Shown piece after piece: positions 35,462-44,754 of a stretch of DNA of 64,000 bases. How positions within the stretch are numbered: position 1 is the stretch's first letter; each line of letters begins with the position of its first letter. This DNA is from CAWIJJ01 sp963836425 (lineage in GTDB: Bacteria; Acidobacteriota; Terriglobia; Bryobacterales; Bryobacteraceae): contig CAWIJJ010000004.1 of assembly GCA_963836425.1 (NCBI GenBank), positions 1 through 64,000 of the forward strand, given 5' to 3'. The notes under the pieces were generated by a model, which saw nothing but the letters and a program-made list of their open reading frames with translations, made no database searches and was not told where the DNA came from. The position numbers and the translations under genes were made by a program.

Positions 35462-35506
35462 CGCATCAAAACAAATAGGGGCGTGCCGCGGGGGCGCGCA
35501 GGAAAG

Positions 35507-35530
35507 AGGGCAGGCGTCACAGCCTGCCCT
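35507..35530 (+). terminator. Hairpin between hsp20 and clpB
   Basis: AGGGCAGGC and GCCTGCCCT form a perfect 9-bp stem with a 6-nt loop. The following sequence (ATTCGTCTTT) is only weakly T-rich, so this is more likely a partial terminator or RNA-stabilising hairpin that lets some transcription through to clpB. Confidence 0.6.
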
Positions 35531-35554
35531 ATTCGTCTTTAGCAAAGGAGCAGC

Positions 35555-38197
35555 ATGTTTCGGTTGGACAAACTTACCCAGAAAGCCCAGGAAGCCGTGC
35601 AACAGGCCCAGGGTGTAGCGGAAAAAGGCGAAAGCCAGGTGATCTTTCCTTTGCACCTCCTCATCGCCCTGGCGGAGGAGAAAGAGGGGATCGTCCGGCC
35701 GGTGCTCGAAAAGTGCGGAGCGCATCCGGACGCGATTCTTGCCGAGGCGCGCCGCCAGTTGCAAAACGTACCCAAAACCGCCGGCATGCAGCCCGGCGTC
35801 TACCTGTCCCAGCCGTTGAATCAGATTCTCGAAAGGGCCTTCGACGAGGCCGGCCGGTTCAAAGACGAATTCGTATCCACCGAGCACCTGCTGCTGGCCA
35901 TCGCGGAGCAGCGCAACGACGCTGCCGGCCAACTCCTGGACCGCGCCGGAGCCACCCACGATGCCATCCTCAAGGCCCTGGTTTCGGTGCGCGGCAGCCA
36001 GCGGGTGACGGATCAGAACCCCGAAACCAAGTACCAGGCCCTGGAACGCTACGCGCACGACCTGACGGATTCGGCGCGCAAAGGCAAGCTGGACCCGGTG
36101 ATCGGCCGCGACGAAGAGATCCGGCGCGTGATGCAGGTGCTCAGCCGCCGCACCAAGAACAACCCGGTGCTGATCGGCGAGCCGGGCGTGGGCAAAACCG
36201 CCATCGTCGAAGGACTGGCGCAGCGCATCGTCCGCGGCGACGTGCCCGACCAGCTCAAAAACAAAAAGCTGGTGGCCATCGACCTCGGGTCCATGATCGC
36301 GGGCACCAAGTTCCGCGGCGAATTCGAAGACCGCCTCAAGGCCGTGGTGAAGGAGATCATCGACTCGAACGGCGAAATCATCTGCTTCATCGACGAGCTG
36401 CACACGCTGGTCGGTGCGGGCTCCGCCGAAGGCGCGATCGACGCCGCCAACCTCTTGAAGCCGGCGCTCGCGCGCGGCGAACTGCGGTGCATCGGCGCCA
36501 CCACCCTGAACGAATACAAGAAGCATGTCGAAAAAGACGCCGCCCTGGCACGCCGTTTCCAGACCGTCCTGGTGGGTGAGCCGACGGTGGACGATACCAT
36601 CGCCATCCTGCGCGGGCTCAAAGAGAAGTTTGAGATCCACCACGCCGTCCGCATCAAGGATTCGGCCATCATCGCGGCCGCGGTGCTCTCGCATCGCTAC
36701 ATCGCCGACCGCTTCCTCCCCGATAAGGCCATCGATCTGATCGACGAGGCAGGCTCGGCCCTGCGGCTCCAGATCGGCTCCATGCCCATCGAAATCGACG
36801 ACCTGGACCGGCGCATTTCGCACCTCGAAATCGAGCGGCAGGCGCTCAGCAAGGAGACGGACAACGCCTCCCACGAGCGGCTGCGCCAGGTGGAGAACGA
36901 CCTGGAACGCCTGCGCGGCGAAGCGGCCGTCCTGAAGGAGCGGTGGAACCGCGAAAAGGCCGCCATCACCAGGGTTCGCGAGCTCAAGGAAGAGCAGGAC
37001 CGCCTGCGCCAGGAAGAGGAGAGAGCCACCCGCGCCGGCGACTGGGAGAATGCCGCCCAGTTGCGGTACGGCCGCCTTTCCCAGATCGAGAAAGACATCA
37101 ACGCCGCCGAGCAGGAACTCGAATCCGTGAAGGAGAACGCGCTGCTCAAGGAGGAGATCGGCGAGGACGATATCGCTCGCATTGTCGCCAAGTGGACCGG
37201 CATTCCCGTCACCCGCATGATGGAGGGCGAGATCCAGAAACTGGTGCACATGCCCGAGCGGTTGAAGGACCGCGTTGTGGGCCAGGACGAGGCCGTTCGG
37301 CTGGTGGCCAACGCCATCCTCCGCAACCGGGCCGGCCTGAGCGATCCCAACCGGCCCATCGGCAGCTTCATCTTCCTGGGCCCGACGGGCGTGGGAAAAA
37401 CGGAACTGGTGCGCGCGCTGGCGCAATACCTGTTCGACGACGATAAGGCCATGGTCCGCATCGACATGTCCGAGTACATGGAGAAACATGCCGTTTCGCG
37501 CATGATCGGGTCGCCTCCCGGATACGTCGGTTACGACGAGGGCGGGCAGCTTACCGAAATCGTTCGGCGGCGGCCGTATTCGGTAGTGCTGTTCGACGAA
37601 ATCGAAAAGGCCCATCCCGATGTGTTCAATGCGCTGCTCCAGATCCTGGACGACGGCCGGCTGACGGACGGCCAGGGCCGCACGGTGAGTTTCAGGAACA
37701 CCGTGATTGTCATGACCTCCAACGTCGGCACCGGGATGGTGGAGAAGAACTCCATCGGATTTTCGGTTCACGCCAAAGACACGAAAGGCGACGACACCCG
37801 GAAGCGGCTGCTCGATACGCTGCGCGCGCAGTTCCGGCCGGAGTTCCTCAACCGCGTTGACGATATCATTGTCTTTAATACGCTGACGCGCGAGAACCTG
37901 GGCCAGATCGTGGAAATCCAGCTTGAAAACGTGAGCCGGCTGCTGCGGGAACGCAAGGTGAACCTGGAAGTGACGCCGGCCGCCAAGGACCTGATCATTT
38001 CCGAGGGGTACGACCCGCAGTACGGCGCACGGCCGATGCGGCGCGCCATCCAGCGCATGATCCAGGACCCGCTCGCCCTCCGGCTGATCAATGGCGATTT
38101 CGCGGATGGCGAAACGATAGTAGTGGATGTGGCCGCCGATGGCGCTACGCTGGAGTTTTCAACTGCCGGCCACGCAGCCGAACTGCCGGCCAGGTAA
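35555..38197 (+). CDS. clpB: ATP-dependent disaggregase ClpB
   Basis: This 880-residue Hsp100 chaperone resolves protein aggregates with DnaK. It has an N-terminal Clp repeat domain (~1-145), NBD1 with Walker A GEPGVGKTAIVEG and Walker B IICFIDELHTLVGAG, a long coiled-coil middle domain (~405-525), and NBD2 with GPTGVGKTELVRAL and VVLFDEIEKAHPDVFNALLQ. The C-terminal domain has GYDPQYGARPMRRAIQRMIQ. There is no C-terminal I/L-G-F/L loop for ClpP, as expected of ClpB. AAAGGAG precedes the ATG. It is co-oriented with hsp20 and htpX (6-bp gap to the latter), forming a heat-shock group. Confidence 0.97.
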   Translation: MFRLDKLTQKAQEAVQQAQGVAEKGESQVIFPLHLLIALAEEKEGIVRPVLEKCGAHPDAILAEARRQLQNVPKTAGMQPGVYLSQPLNQILERAFDEAGRFKDEFVSTEHLLLAIAEQRNDAAGQLLDRAGATHDAILKALVSVRGSQRVTDQNPETKYQALERYAHDLTDSARKGKLDPVIGRDEEIRRVMQVLSRRTKNNPVLIGEPGVGKTAIVEGLAQRIVRGDVPDQLKNKKLVAIDLGSMIAGTKFRGEFEDRLKAVVKEIIDSNGEIICFIDELHTLVGAGSAEGAIDAANLLKPALARGELRCIGATTLNEYKKHVEKDAALARRFQTVLVGEPTVDDTIAILRGLKEKFEIHHAVRIKDSAIIAAAVLSHRYIADRFLPDKAIDLIDEAGSALRLQIGSMPIEIDDLDRRISHLEIERQALSKETDNASHERLRQVENDLERLRGEAAVLKERWNREKAAITRVRELKEEQDRLRQEEERATRAGDWENAAQLRYGRLSQIEKDINAAEQELESVKENALLKEEIGEDDIARIVAKWTGIPVTRMMEGEIQKLVHMPERLKDRVVGQDEAVRLVANAILRNRAGLSDPNRPIGSFIFLGPTGVGKTELVRALAQYLFDDDKAMVRIDMSEYMEKHAVSRMIGSPPGYVGYDEGGQLTEIVRRRPYSVVLFDEIEKAHPDVFNALLQILDDGRLTDGQGRTVSFRNTVIVMTSNVGTGMVEKNSIGFSVHAKDTKGDDTRKRLLDTLRAQFRPEFLNRVDDIIVFNTLTRENLGQIVEIQLENVSRLLRERKVNLEVTPAAKDLIISEGYDPQYGARPMRRAIQRMIQDPLALRLINGDFADGETIVVDVAADGATLEFSTAGHAAELPAR

Positions 38198-38203
38198 AAG
38201 ACG

Positions 38204-39049
38204 ATGTCAACCAATACGCTCAAAACAGCTCTTCTGCTGGGGCTCCTCAGCGCCCTCCTCCTGTTCGGGGGAGAGGCGCTGGCCGGCCGCAACGGCCTCT
38301 ACATGGGGCTCGGCCTGGCCGTGCTGTTCAATTTCGCCGGCTACTTCTTCTCCGATAAGATCGCGCTGTCCATGTACCATGCACAGCCGCTGACGGAGTC
38401 GGAAAACCCGGAGGTTTACCGGCGCATCGGTCCCATGGTGGCGAACCTCTGCCGCCGCATGAACCTGCCCATGCCCAAGTTGTACCTGATCCCCGAGGCC
38501 TCGCCGAACGCTTTCGCCACGGGCCGCAACCCGGCGCACGCTTCGGTGGCGGTGACCACCGGGATCATGGAGGTAATGAACGATAACGAGATCGAGGGCG
38601 TGATCGCGCACGAGCTCGGACACGTGCTGCACCGCGATATCCTGATCTCGTCGGTGGCTGCCACCATGGCCGCCGCCATTACCCTGCTGGCGCGGCTGGC
38701 GTTCTTCGTAGGACCGCGGCGCGACGACGATGGCAACGGCGGAGCCATGGGCGGCATCTTCATGCTCTTCCTGGCGCCGATCGCTGCCATGGTCATCCAG
38801 TTCGCGATTTCGCGCTCGCGCGAATATGACGCCGATGCGGCCAGCGCCAAGTACGTCGGTTCGCCGTATCCGCTCATGAACGCTTTGCAGAAGCTGGAAG
38901 GCTACTCCAAGCGCATTCCCATGGACGCCTCCCCGGCGACGGCCCACATGTTCATCATCAAGCCGTTCACAGGATCGAGCATGATGCGCCTGTTTTCGAC
39001 GCACCCCTCGACGGAAGACCGCGTCGCACGCCTGCAGGGCATGCGATGA
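38204..39049 (+). CDS. htpX: HtpX-family membrane zinc metalloprotease (M48)
   Basis: This 281-residue membrane protease degrades damaged membrane proteins. Two N-terminal membrane segments (LKTALLLGLLSALLLFGGEA, YMGLGLAVLFNFAGYFF) are followed by the M48 domain with the zinc motif IEGVIAHELGHVLHRDIL. Two further hydrophobic stretches follow, then the third ligand region SRSREYDADAASAKY. The C-terminal STHPSTEDRVARLQ is typical. It follows clpB by 6 bp and overlaps the next gene by 4 bp, consistent with a stress operon. Confidence 0.95.
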   Translation: MSTNTLKTALLLGLLSALLLFGGEALAGRNGLYMGLGLAVLFNFAGYFFSDKIALSMYHAQPLTESENPEVYRRIGPMVANLCRRMNLPMPKLYLIPEASPNAFATGRNPAHASVAVTTGIMEVMNDNEIEGVIAHELGHVLHRDILISSVAATMAAAITLLARLAFFVGPRRDDDGNGGAMGGIFMLFLAPIAAMVIQFAISRSREYDADAASAKYVGSPYPLMNALQKLEGYSKRIPMDASPATAHMFIIKPFTGSSMMRLFSTHPSTEDRVARLQGMR

Positions 39050-40209
39050 ACGAAGTCCGCGTGAGCCGGAAAGCGGCCGGGCGGGCCGCCTCCGGCCATC
39101 CGTGGATCTTTGCGAGCGATATCGAAGACCGGGACGGCGCGCAGCCTGGTGCGGTGGTGAAGGTCGTGGATCCGCGCGGACGGCCGCTCGGCATCGCCCA
39201 TTACAGCTCCGCTTCCCAGATCACTCTGCGCTTGCTTTCGCGGCAGAACGAAGAGGCCGGCCGCGATTTCTATTTGGCTCGCCTGCGCGCGGCCGAAGAG
39301 CACCGACGTGCGGTCGTCCGCGATTCGGATGCCTACCGCGCCGTGCACGCGGAAGCCGACCTGCTGCCGGCCCTGATCGTGGACCGCTACGGCGACTACC
39401 TGGTGATCCAGACCCTGAACCAGGGCATGGACGCGGACAAGGCGACCCTGGTCTCGTGCCTGGAGGAGATCTACCGGCCCAAGGGAATTCTGGCGCGCAA
39501 CGATGCGCCGGTCCGCTCCAAGGAGCAACTGCCCCTCGAAACCGCCGTGCTCGCGGGCGAGATTCCGGATTCGGTGTGGGTGCGGATGAACGGTCTGCGC
39601 CTCCGTGCCGACCTGCGGCATGGCCAGAAGACGGGCATCTTCCTGGACCAGCGGGAGAACTATCTGGCGGCGGCTCGCTGGGCGAAAGGCGGGGACGTGC
39701 TCGACACCTTCGCCTCCACCGGCGGTTTCGCGCTGCATCTCGCCGCGCGCGCCGGCCGCGTCCTGGCGGTGGACAGCTCGGCGCACGCGCTCGAAACGGC
39801 GCGGGCGAATGCGGAGGCGAACGGCATCGCCAACATCGAATTCCGCGAGGCCGACGTCTTCGATGTCTTGAGCGGGCTGAGCCAGGCGCGCCGGCAATTT
39901 GCGATGGTGGTCCTGGACCCGCCCGCCTTCGCCAAGTCGCGCCAGTCGCTTGAACCGGCGGCGCGCGCCTACAAGGAAATCAACCTGCGCGCGCTGCGGC
40001 TGCTGGGCCCGGGCGGCATCCTGGTGACCTGTTCGTGTTCGCACCATCTGGCTGAATCGGCCCTGCTCGAAGTGGTGGCGGAGGCGGCGCTCGACGCGGG
40101 GCGGACGTTGCGCGTGTTGGAGCGGCGCACGCAGGCACAGGATCATCCGATCCTGCTGACGGTTCCGGAAACCCTCTACCTGAAGTGCCTGATCCTCGAA
40201 GTGATGTAA
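39046..40209 (+). CDS. rlmI: RlmI-like class I SAM-dependent rRNA (cytosine-5) methyltransferase
   Basis: This 387-residue protein has an N-terminal PUA domain (VSRKAAGRAASGHPWIFASD). A linker domain ends in KTGIFLDQRENYLAAA, followed by a Rossmann methyltransferase domain with VLDTFASTGGFALHLA, ALETARANAEANGIANIEF, the motif IV VVLDPPAFAKS and the Cys-containing LVTCSCSHHL. E. coli RlmI methylates C1962 of 23S rRNA; the target here is inferred. The start overlaps the htpX stop (ATGA). Confidence 0.88.
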   Translation: MNEVRVSRKAAGRAASGHPWIFASDIEDRDGAQPGAVVKVVDPRGRPLGIAHYSSASQITLRLLSRQNEEAGRDFYLARLRAAEEHRRAVVRDSDAYRAVHAEADLLPALIVDRYGDYLVIQTLNQGMDADKATLVSCLEEIYRPKGILARNDAPVRSKEQLPLETAVLAGEIPDSVWVRMNGLRLRADLRHGQKTGIFLDQRENYLAAARWAKGGDVLDTFASTGGFALHLAARAGRVLAVDSSAHALETARANAEANGIANIEFREADVFDVLSGLSQARRQFAMVVLDPPAFAKSRQSLEPAARAYKEINLRALRLLGPGGILVTCSCSHHLAESALLEVVAEAALDAGRTLRVLERRTQAQDHPILLTVPETLYLKCLILEVM

Positions 40210-40259
40210 CGCACGGGCGCGGTGCCGGCGGCATGCAACAATGCAGGCGTCTGGCAGTC

Positions 40260-41528
40260 ATGCGTGCTCTCTTTCCTCCGCTACTCCTCGGCACCCTCGC
40301 CGGCGCCGCCGCATTCCCGCAGGACCACAACATGCACATGGGCGGCATGAACATGGCGGGAATGAACCTGATGTCGATGGCATCGGGCACAAGCATGAAC
40401 CCGCAGTCCTGGCGCATGCCGATGGCGATGGTCCGCTCGGGCGCGTGGAACCTGATGTTCATGGGCAATGCGTTCGTCGTCGAGACGCAGCAGGCAGGCC
40501 CGCGCGGCGGAGACAAGTTCTTCTCGGTGAATTGGGGGATGGCATCGGCCGAGCACCGTTTGGGGCGCGGCAGCGTGATGCTCCAGGCGATGCTCAGCCT
40601 GGAACCCGCCACCATCGCCGGGCGCCGGTATCCCCTCCTGTTCCAGACCGGTGAGACGGCGTTCGATGAGCCCATCGTGGACGGGCAGCACCCCCACAAT
40701 TTCGTCATGGGGCTGGGAGTGCAGTACGCGCGTCCGGTGGGTTCCGCGATTGTCCAGGTGTACTACGCCCCGGTCGGCGACCCGGCGCTCGGACCGGTGG
40801 CTTTTCCGCACCGCGCCTCGGCTTTCGAACTGCCGCAGGCTCCGCTGAGCCACCACTGGCAGGATTCCACCCACATCGCCACCAACGTGATTACGGTGGC
40901 GCTGAAGCGCCGCAAGCTGCGGCTGGAGGCGAGCGGCTTCCTCGGCGCCGAGCCGGGTGAACAGCGTTGGCGCATCGCCTGGGGCGCGCCGGATTCGTAC
41001 TCGGCGCGCTTCTCCGTGTTCGCCACCAGCAACTGGATGATCCAGGCATCGGCAGGGCGGCTGCACAATCCGGAGGCGCACGTGCCGGGCGACGTCGTGC
41101 GGGTCACCGCGTCGGCCCACTACACCCGGGCGGTGGCTGCGGGGGACTGGTCCACGAGCCTCATCTGGGGACGAAACCATTCCGCGTCCACGCAGCGGAA
41201 TCTGAACTCCTGGCTGGCGGAGACCCTCTACCCGGTGACGCGGCGCAACATCCTTACTGCACGCGCGGAACTGGTCGCCAAAGACGAGCTGTTCGCCAAC
41301 GATCACGAACTCGAACACGACCTGGAGCATCGCGCCGGAAGCACCTTCCGCATCGGCGCCTTCACCGGCGGCTACACGCGCGAGATCGCGACCCTCGGCT
41401 GGGTGCGCGCGGCCCTGGGGGCGAACGCGTCCGCCTACTCGGTGCCCCCGGCGATCAGGCCCTGGTACGGCGAGCATCCGTGGGGCGTCAACCTATTCCT
41501 CCGCTTCCGCTTGCAGCCCCAACAATGA
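40260..41528 (+). CDS. Outer-membrane-type protein with Met/His-rich N-terminus
   Basis: This 422-residue exported protein has a signal sequence (RALFPPLLLGTLAGAAAF). The mature N-terminus is very rich in Met and His (HNMHMGGMNMAGMNLMSMAS). The rest alternates polar and aromatic residues like a beta-barrel, with GQHPHNFVMGLGVQYA and HHWQDSTHIATNV as likely conserved points. I recognise no named family. Met/His clusters of this kind bind copper or silver in known proteins, so a metal-related envelope role is plausible but unproven. The ATG at 40260 is chosen for the signal peptide. It overlaps the PAP2 gene by 4 bp. Confidence 0.75.
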   Translation: MRALFPPLLLGTLAGAAAFPQDHNMHMGGMNMAGMNLMSMASGTSMNPQSWRMPMAMVRSGAWNLMFMGNAFVVETQQAGPRGGDKFFSVNWGMASAEHRLGRGSVMLQAMLSLEPATIAGRRYPLLFQTGETAFDEPIVDGQHPHNFVMGLGVQYARPVGSAIVQVYYAPVGDPALGPVAFPHRASAFELPQAPLSHHWQDSTHIATNVITVALKRRKLRLEASGFLGAEPGEQRWRIAWGAPDSYSARFSVFATSNWMIQASAGRLHNPEAHVPGDVVRVTASAHYTRAVAAGDWSTSLIWGRNHSASTQRNLNSWLAETLYPVTRRNILTARAELVAKDELFANDHELEHDLEHRAGSTFRIGAFTGGYTREIATLGWVRAALGANASAYSVPPAIRPWYGEHPWGVNLFLRFRLQPQQ

Positions 41529-42112
41529 TGCCGCGGCGCGACTCGATCATCGCCGCGGTTTCCGCCCTGGTGTTCGCGCTGCTGGCGGCGGCCGTGGTGC
41601 GGGGCGTGCCCATCTGGTTCGACGCGCCGGTGCGGGAAGCCCTGCGCGGCGCGTCTGTGCCGGCACTCACCGAAGCCATGCGCGGCCTGACGCTGCTCGG
41701 GTGGGACCGTTTCGTGATTCCGCTGCTCGCCCTGGCCGCATGGCGCCTGGAGACGCTCGGCCGGCGGCGTGAAGCCGTCGTGCTGGCCGCCGTGGTGATC
41801 GGCCTCGAGGTGCTGGTCAACCTGCTCAAGCTGGCGTTCGGGCGCGAGCGGCCGGAAGCGCTCTACGGATACGCCGAGCCGCCCACGTCCAGTTTTCCGA
41901 GCGGCCACGCAGCGCTCTCGCTGGGCCTGTACGGGACGGCGGCGGCGCTCGGCGGCGGCGCGGCGCGATACATAGCCGCGGCCCTGCTGGTGCTGCTGAT
42001 CGGCCTGTCGCGCGTGTACCTGGGCGTTCACTACCCGAGCGATATCGTGGCAGGCTATGCGCTGGCGCTGGCATTCGTGGCGGCAGCCCGCGCATGGCTG
42101 CGGCGGCGTTAG
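41525..42112 (+). CDS. PAP2-family membrane phosphatase
   Basis: This 195-residue protein has about five membrane segments and the three PAP2 phosphatase motifs: KLAFGRERP, SSFPSGHAALS and SRVYLGVHYPSDIVAG. It would dephosphorylate a lipid phosphate such as undecaprenyl pyrophosphate or phosphatidate. The start ATG overlaps the stop of the Met/His-rich gene (ATGATG), and the stop overlaps that of the opposing glycosyltransferase gene. An upstream open extension lies inside the preceding gene and was rejected. Confidence 0.92.
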   Translation: MMPRRDSIIAAVSALVFALLAAAVVRGVPIWFDAPVREALRGASVPALTEAMRGLTLLGWDRFVIPLLALAAWRLETLGRRREAVVLAAVVIGLEVLVNLLKLAFGRERPEALYGYAEPPTSSFPSGHAALSLGLYGTAAALGGGAARYIAAALLVLLIGLSRVYLGVHYPSDIVAGYALALAFVAAARAWLRRR

Positions 42113-43710
42113 CGCGGCGGAAAATACCAGAGCAGAATTCCCTTGCCGACGCGCTCCTGGATCGGAATGCGATTGGGCCACAGGACCACCTCCGGATACC
42201 GGCCGAACAGGCCCAGCCGCCGCGATTTCAGAAACGTCAGGCTGACGGCATTCCATCCCGGGTTTGGCTGCGTGACGTCCATCCGCTCGATCATCGGCGG
42301 CATCCCGTGCTGCGTCTGGAAATCGGCGAGCATCTGGTTGGCGAACGTCACTTCGTGCGCGCCCGCCTGTTTCAGGCGCGCCGCGAGACGCTTGACGTCC
42401 TGGCCCCAGTCGAGGTCGGAATCGACGGCGATTCTCTCCGGAGTGCTGCCCGCGAGTTCGTTGAAGTACGGAAGGTAGTCGGGATGGCTCAGCACCGAAG
42501 ACGCGGCAAACCACAGGCACGCGGCGCCCACGGCGCCAGGGATCCAGCGGCGGTTACCGGCGGTTTCGAGCAGCCGCGCGATCCCCGCGGCCGCTGCGAT
42601 CGAGAACGCGACGTACACCGGGAGCACGTGCCGCACACCGATGTTGATGCGGCTGAACGCGCCCACCAGCAGGATGCCGGCCGCGAAGGCGAAAAGCAGC
42701 CATCCCCGCCGGTGCCGCAGCACGGCGGGAATTCCGGCGCCGAACAGCAGCAGAAACCCGATCGGCGTTTTGAACGTGAGCACCACCGGGTAGAAATACC
42801 AGAAGCCCGTCATGCTCGTGCGGCCCAGCAGATACTCCGGATGGCCGAGCGCATTGTGTTGGGCCACTTCACGAATGCCGCGGAACAGTTCCGGCGCGGG
42901 CACGCCGTCGAAGCTGAAACGGTAACCGGCCCAGATGAGGGCGCAGGCCACCCCCGCCGCGAGCGCGAAACCCGGCGCGCGGGACCGGATGGCTTTGCCC
43001 ACGGCGGCCCCGGACGGCCGTTCCGAGTACCAGAACCAGGCCAGCGCGACGGCAAAACAGACCGGCAGGAATGCGAAGGTCGAGAATTTGGAGAGGATCG
43101 CCAGGCCGGTCATGGCCCCGAACACGGCGGCGGTTTTTGGCGAGGGCCGCTCCATCCACAGGATGCCGCTCAGAAACGATGCGGAGAAAAACGCGGTCAG
43201 CGCCATGTCCGTGGTGGCCATGCCTGCGTGCGCCAGCACCGGCGGCAGAAACGTGAACAGCGCCACGGCGATCACGGCAATCGCACGTCCGAAATACCGC
43301 CGGCCCCAAATATAGACCACCGCGCAGGCCGCCCAGAAGAAGGGCAGCGTGCCCAGCCGGGCCAGGGCCAGCGTGCGGTCGTAGTTGCCGCTGCGGTAGA
43401 GGATGTTCAGCCCCTCGCGGGTTTTCGAGAATTCATCCTTGTCCGGAGTATTCTGCGAGCGCGCGCCCGCGAGCCAGGGCCCCAGCGCCACGGCCACGCG
43501 CGAAAGGGGCGGATGCTGCGCTTCCCAGTGATAGATCCCTTTGTCCAGCCACTCCATCCCGCAGGCGATGTGCACCGGTTCGTCAAAGGTGTGATTGAAA
43601 ACCGTGTAAGTGGCGGCGATGCGAATCGAAGCGAGCAGCACGAGAGCCGCCAGCAGCGGACGCCGCCGCCGCTCGACGAACGCTAACATCTTTTGGGGCC
43701 GGGAAGCCAT
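42109..43710 (-). CDS. Glycosyltransferase family 39-type (ArnT/PMT-like) membrane protein
   Basis: This 533-residue polytopic protein has about ten membrane segments. The first loop holds FNHTFDEPVHIACGMEWL (the Asp-Glu pair typical of polyprenyl-phosphate-sugar transferases) and HWEAQHPPLSRVAVALGP. A C-terminal non-membrane domain includes VDSDLDWGQDVKRLAARLKQ. It probably transfers a sugar from a lipid carrier to an envelope target. The ATG at 43710 is preferred because TACGCT lies 8 nt upstream; an ATG at 43728 would add six residues. Confidence 0.85.
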   Translation of the reverse strand: MASRPQKMLAFVERRRRPLLAALVLLASIRIAATYTVFNHTFDEPVHIACGMEWLDKGIYHWEAQHPPLSRVAVALGPWLAGARSQNTPDKDEFSKTREGLNILYRSGNYDRTLALARLGTLPFFWAACAVVYIWGRRYFGRAIAVIAVALFTFLPPVLAHAGMATTDMALTAFFSASFLSGILWMERPSPKTAAVFGAMTGLAILSKFSTFAFLPVCFAVALAWFWYSERPSGAAVGKAIRSRAPGFALAAGVACALIWAGYRFSFDGVPAPELFRGIREVAQHNALGHPEYLLGRTSMTGFWYFYPVVLTFKTPIGFLLLFGAGIPAVLRHRRGWLLFAFAAGILLVGAFSRINIGVRHVLPVYVAFSIAAAAGIARLLETAGNRRWIPGAVGAACLWFAASSVLSHPDYLPYFNELAGSTPERIAVDSDLDWGQDVKRLAARLKQAGAHEVTFANQMLADFQTQHGMPPMIERMDVTQPNPGWNAVSLTFLKSRRLGLFGRYPEVVLWPNRIPIQERVGKGILLWYFPPR

Positions 43711-43758
43711 GAAAGGCCAGCGTAGCATCGCTGCGCGGCGCGAGCCGGTTTGCGGCGA

Positions 43759-44691
43759 TCAGCTCTTCGGCAACGCCACCGTAATGTTGCGGAATTTGAG
43801 CCCGCCGGTGTGGTCGCCCTGAATGTAGAAGGGGCCGGGTTGCCCTTCATCGGCGTCGAGCGCGCCGCCGGTGATGCCTTCGATCTGCTTGTGGTCGATG
43901 GTTGTCACCCCGTCGCGCACCACGGTGAGGGTGCGTCCCACCAGGGTTATGTCGAACGTCTCCCAGGTGCCGGGGCGTCGCGGTATGTCCTTGGGAGCGA
44001 TGCGTCCGTAAACGGAACCGATGCGGCGCTCCACGGGATTCGAGGAGAGGGGTTCGTATTCGAGCTGGATTTCATACCGCCCGCGAAGATAGAAGCCGCT
44101 GTTGCCGTGATCCGGGCAGTTCACCTCGAAGTGCAGCTTGAAATCGTCGAACTTGCGCGTCGTTTTCAGGTTCGCGCCTTTGGCCTCGTTCACGAGCATT
44201 CCGTTTTCGACCTTCCAGTGGCTGTTGGCGGCATTGCCCACCGGTTCCCAGCCGTCCAGGTTCTTTCCGTTGAAGATCGGCTCGGGTGTGGTCCAGGCTT
44301 TGGGCGCGGGCCGGTTCAGATCGGGCGCGCGCTGGCCCGTGAGGGGCGTGGTAACGTCGCCGCGCTTTTGCGTGCCGGCGAGTTTGCCGCCGGAAGCATC
44401 GAGGTTCCACACCGTGGCCGGGCCGTTCTCCGATGCGCCCGCGACCGTTGCGGTCAGGTGCGAGCCGTTGATTTTGAAATCCTTCACCTGATACACGTTG
44501 GCGCTGGTCGGTTGATACCAGACTTCGACCGCGCCGTTCTTCTCGCTGATGCCGAGCCATGCGGCGCGCGTGCCGGCCGGAGTATTGATGTCGAAATCCC
44601 ATCGTCCGAGAAACGGATTCGCGCCCTTCTGCGCGCACAGGGGCAGCAAAGACGCGGTGAGGACGAGAAAAGCGATTGAGTGCCGTCGCAT
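43759..44691 (-). CDS. Secreted DUF1080 (3-keto-disaccharide hydrolase-like) protein
   Basis: This 310-residue protein has a signal peptide (SIAFLVLTASLLPLCA). A first beta domain (FLGRWDFDINTPAGTRAAWL) precedes the DUF1080 domain starting at IFNGKNLDGWEPVGN: SHWKVENGMLVNEAKG, FKLHFEVNCPDHGNSGFYLR, RYEIQLEY, GTWETFDITLVGRTLTVVRD and the ending GGLKFRNITVALP. DUF1080 is a concanavalin-like fold often found in carbohydrate use. TACACT stands 6 nt before the ATG. Confidence 0.9.
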   Translation of the reverse strand: MRRHSIAFLVLTASLLPLCAQKGANPFLGRWDFDINTPAGTRAAWLGISEKNGAVEVWYQPTSANVYQVKDFKINGSHLTATVAGASENGPATVWNLDASGGKLAGTQKRGDVTTPLTGQRAPDLNRPAPKAWTTPEPIFNGKNLDGWEPVGNAANSHWKVENGMLVNEAKGANLKTTRKFDDFKLHFEVNCPDHGNSGFYLRGRYEIQLEYEPLSSNPVERRIGSVYGRIAPKDIPRRPGTWETFDITLVGRTLTVVRDGVTTIDHKQIEGITGGALDADEGQPGPFYIQGDHTGGLKFRNITVALPKS

Positions 44692-44697
44692 GAGGGC

Positions 44698-44703
44698 AGT
44701 GTA
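44698..44703 (-). promoter_or_regulatory. Candidate -10 box for the DUF1080 gene (leaderless)
   Basis: On the minus strand, TACACT, 6 nt and ATG. The same hexamer and spacing occur before the hydroxypyruvate isomerase gene. Confidence 0.45.
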
Positions 44704-44754
44704 CTACAGCCTATTCATGCCGCAGTTCCAGGAAGCAGTTACCATATTCACAAG

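Noticed and set aside
35030..37771. 913-codon open frame antisense to hsp20 and clpB
   Set aside because: High GC leaves the antisense frame open. The composition (His/Val/Asp/Gly rich) has no domain, and the sense strand encodes an unmistakable ClpB.
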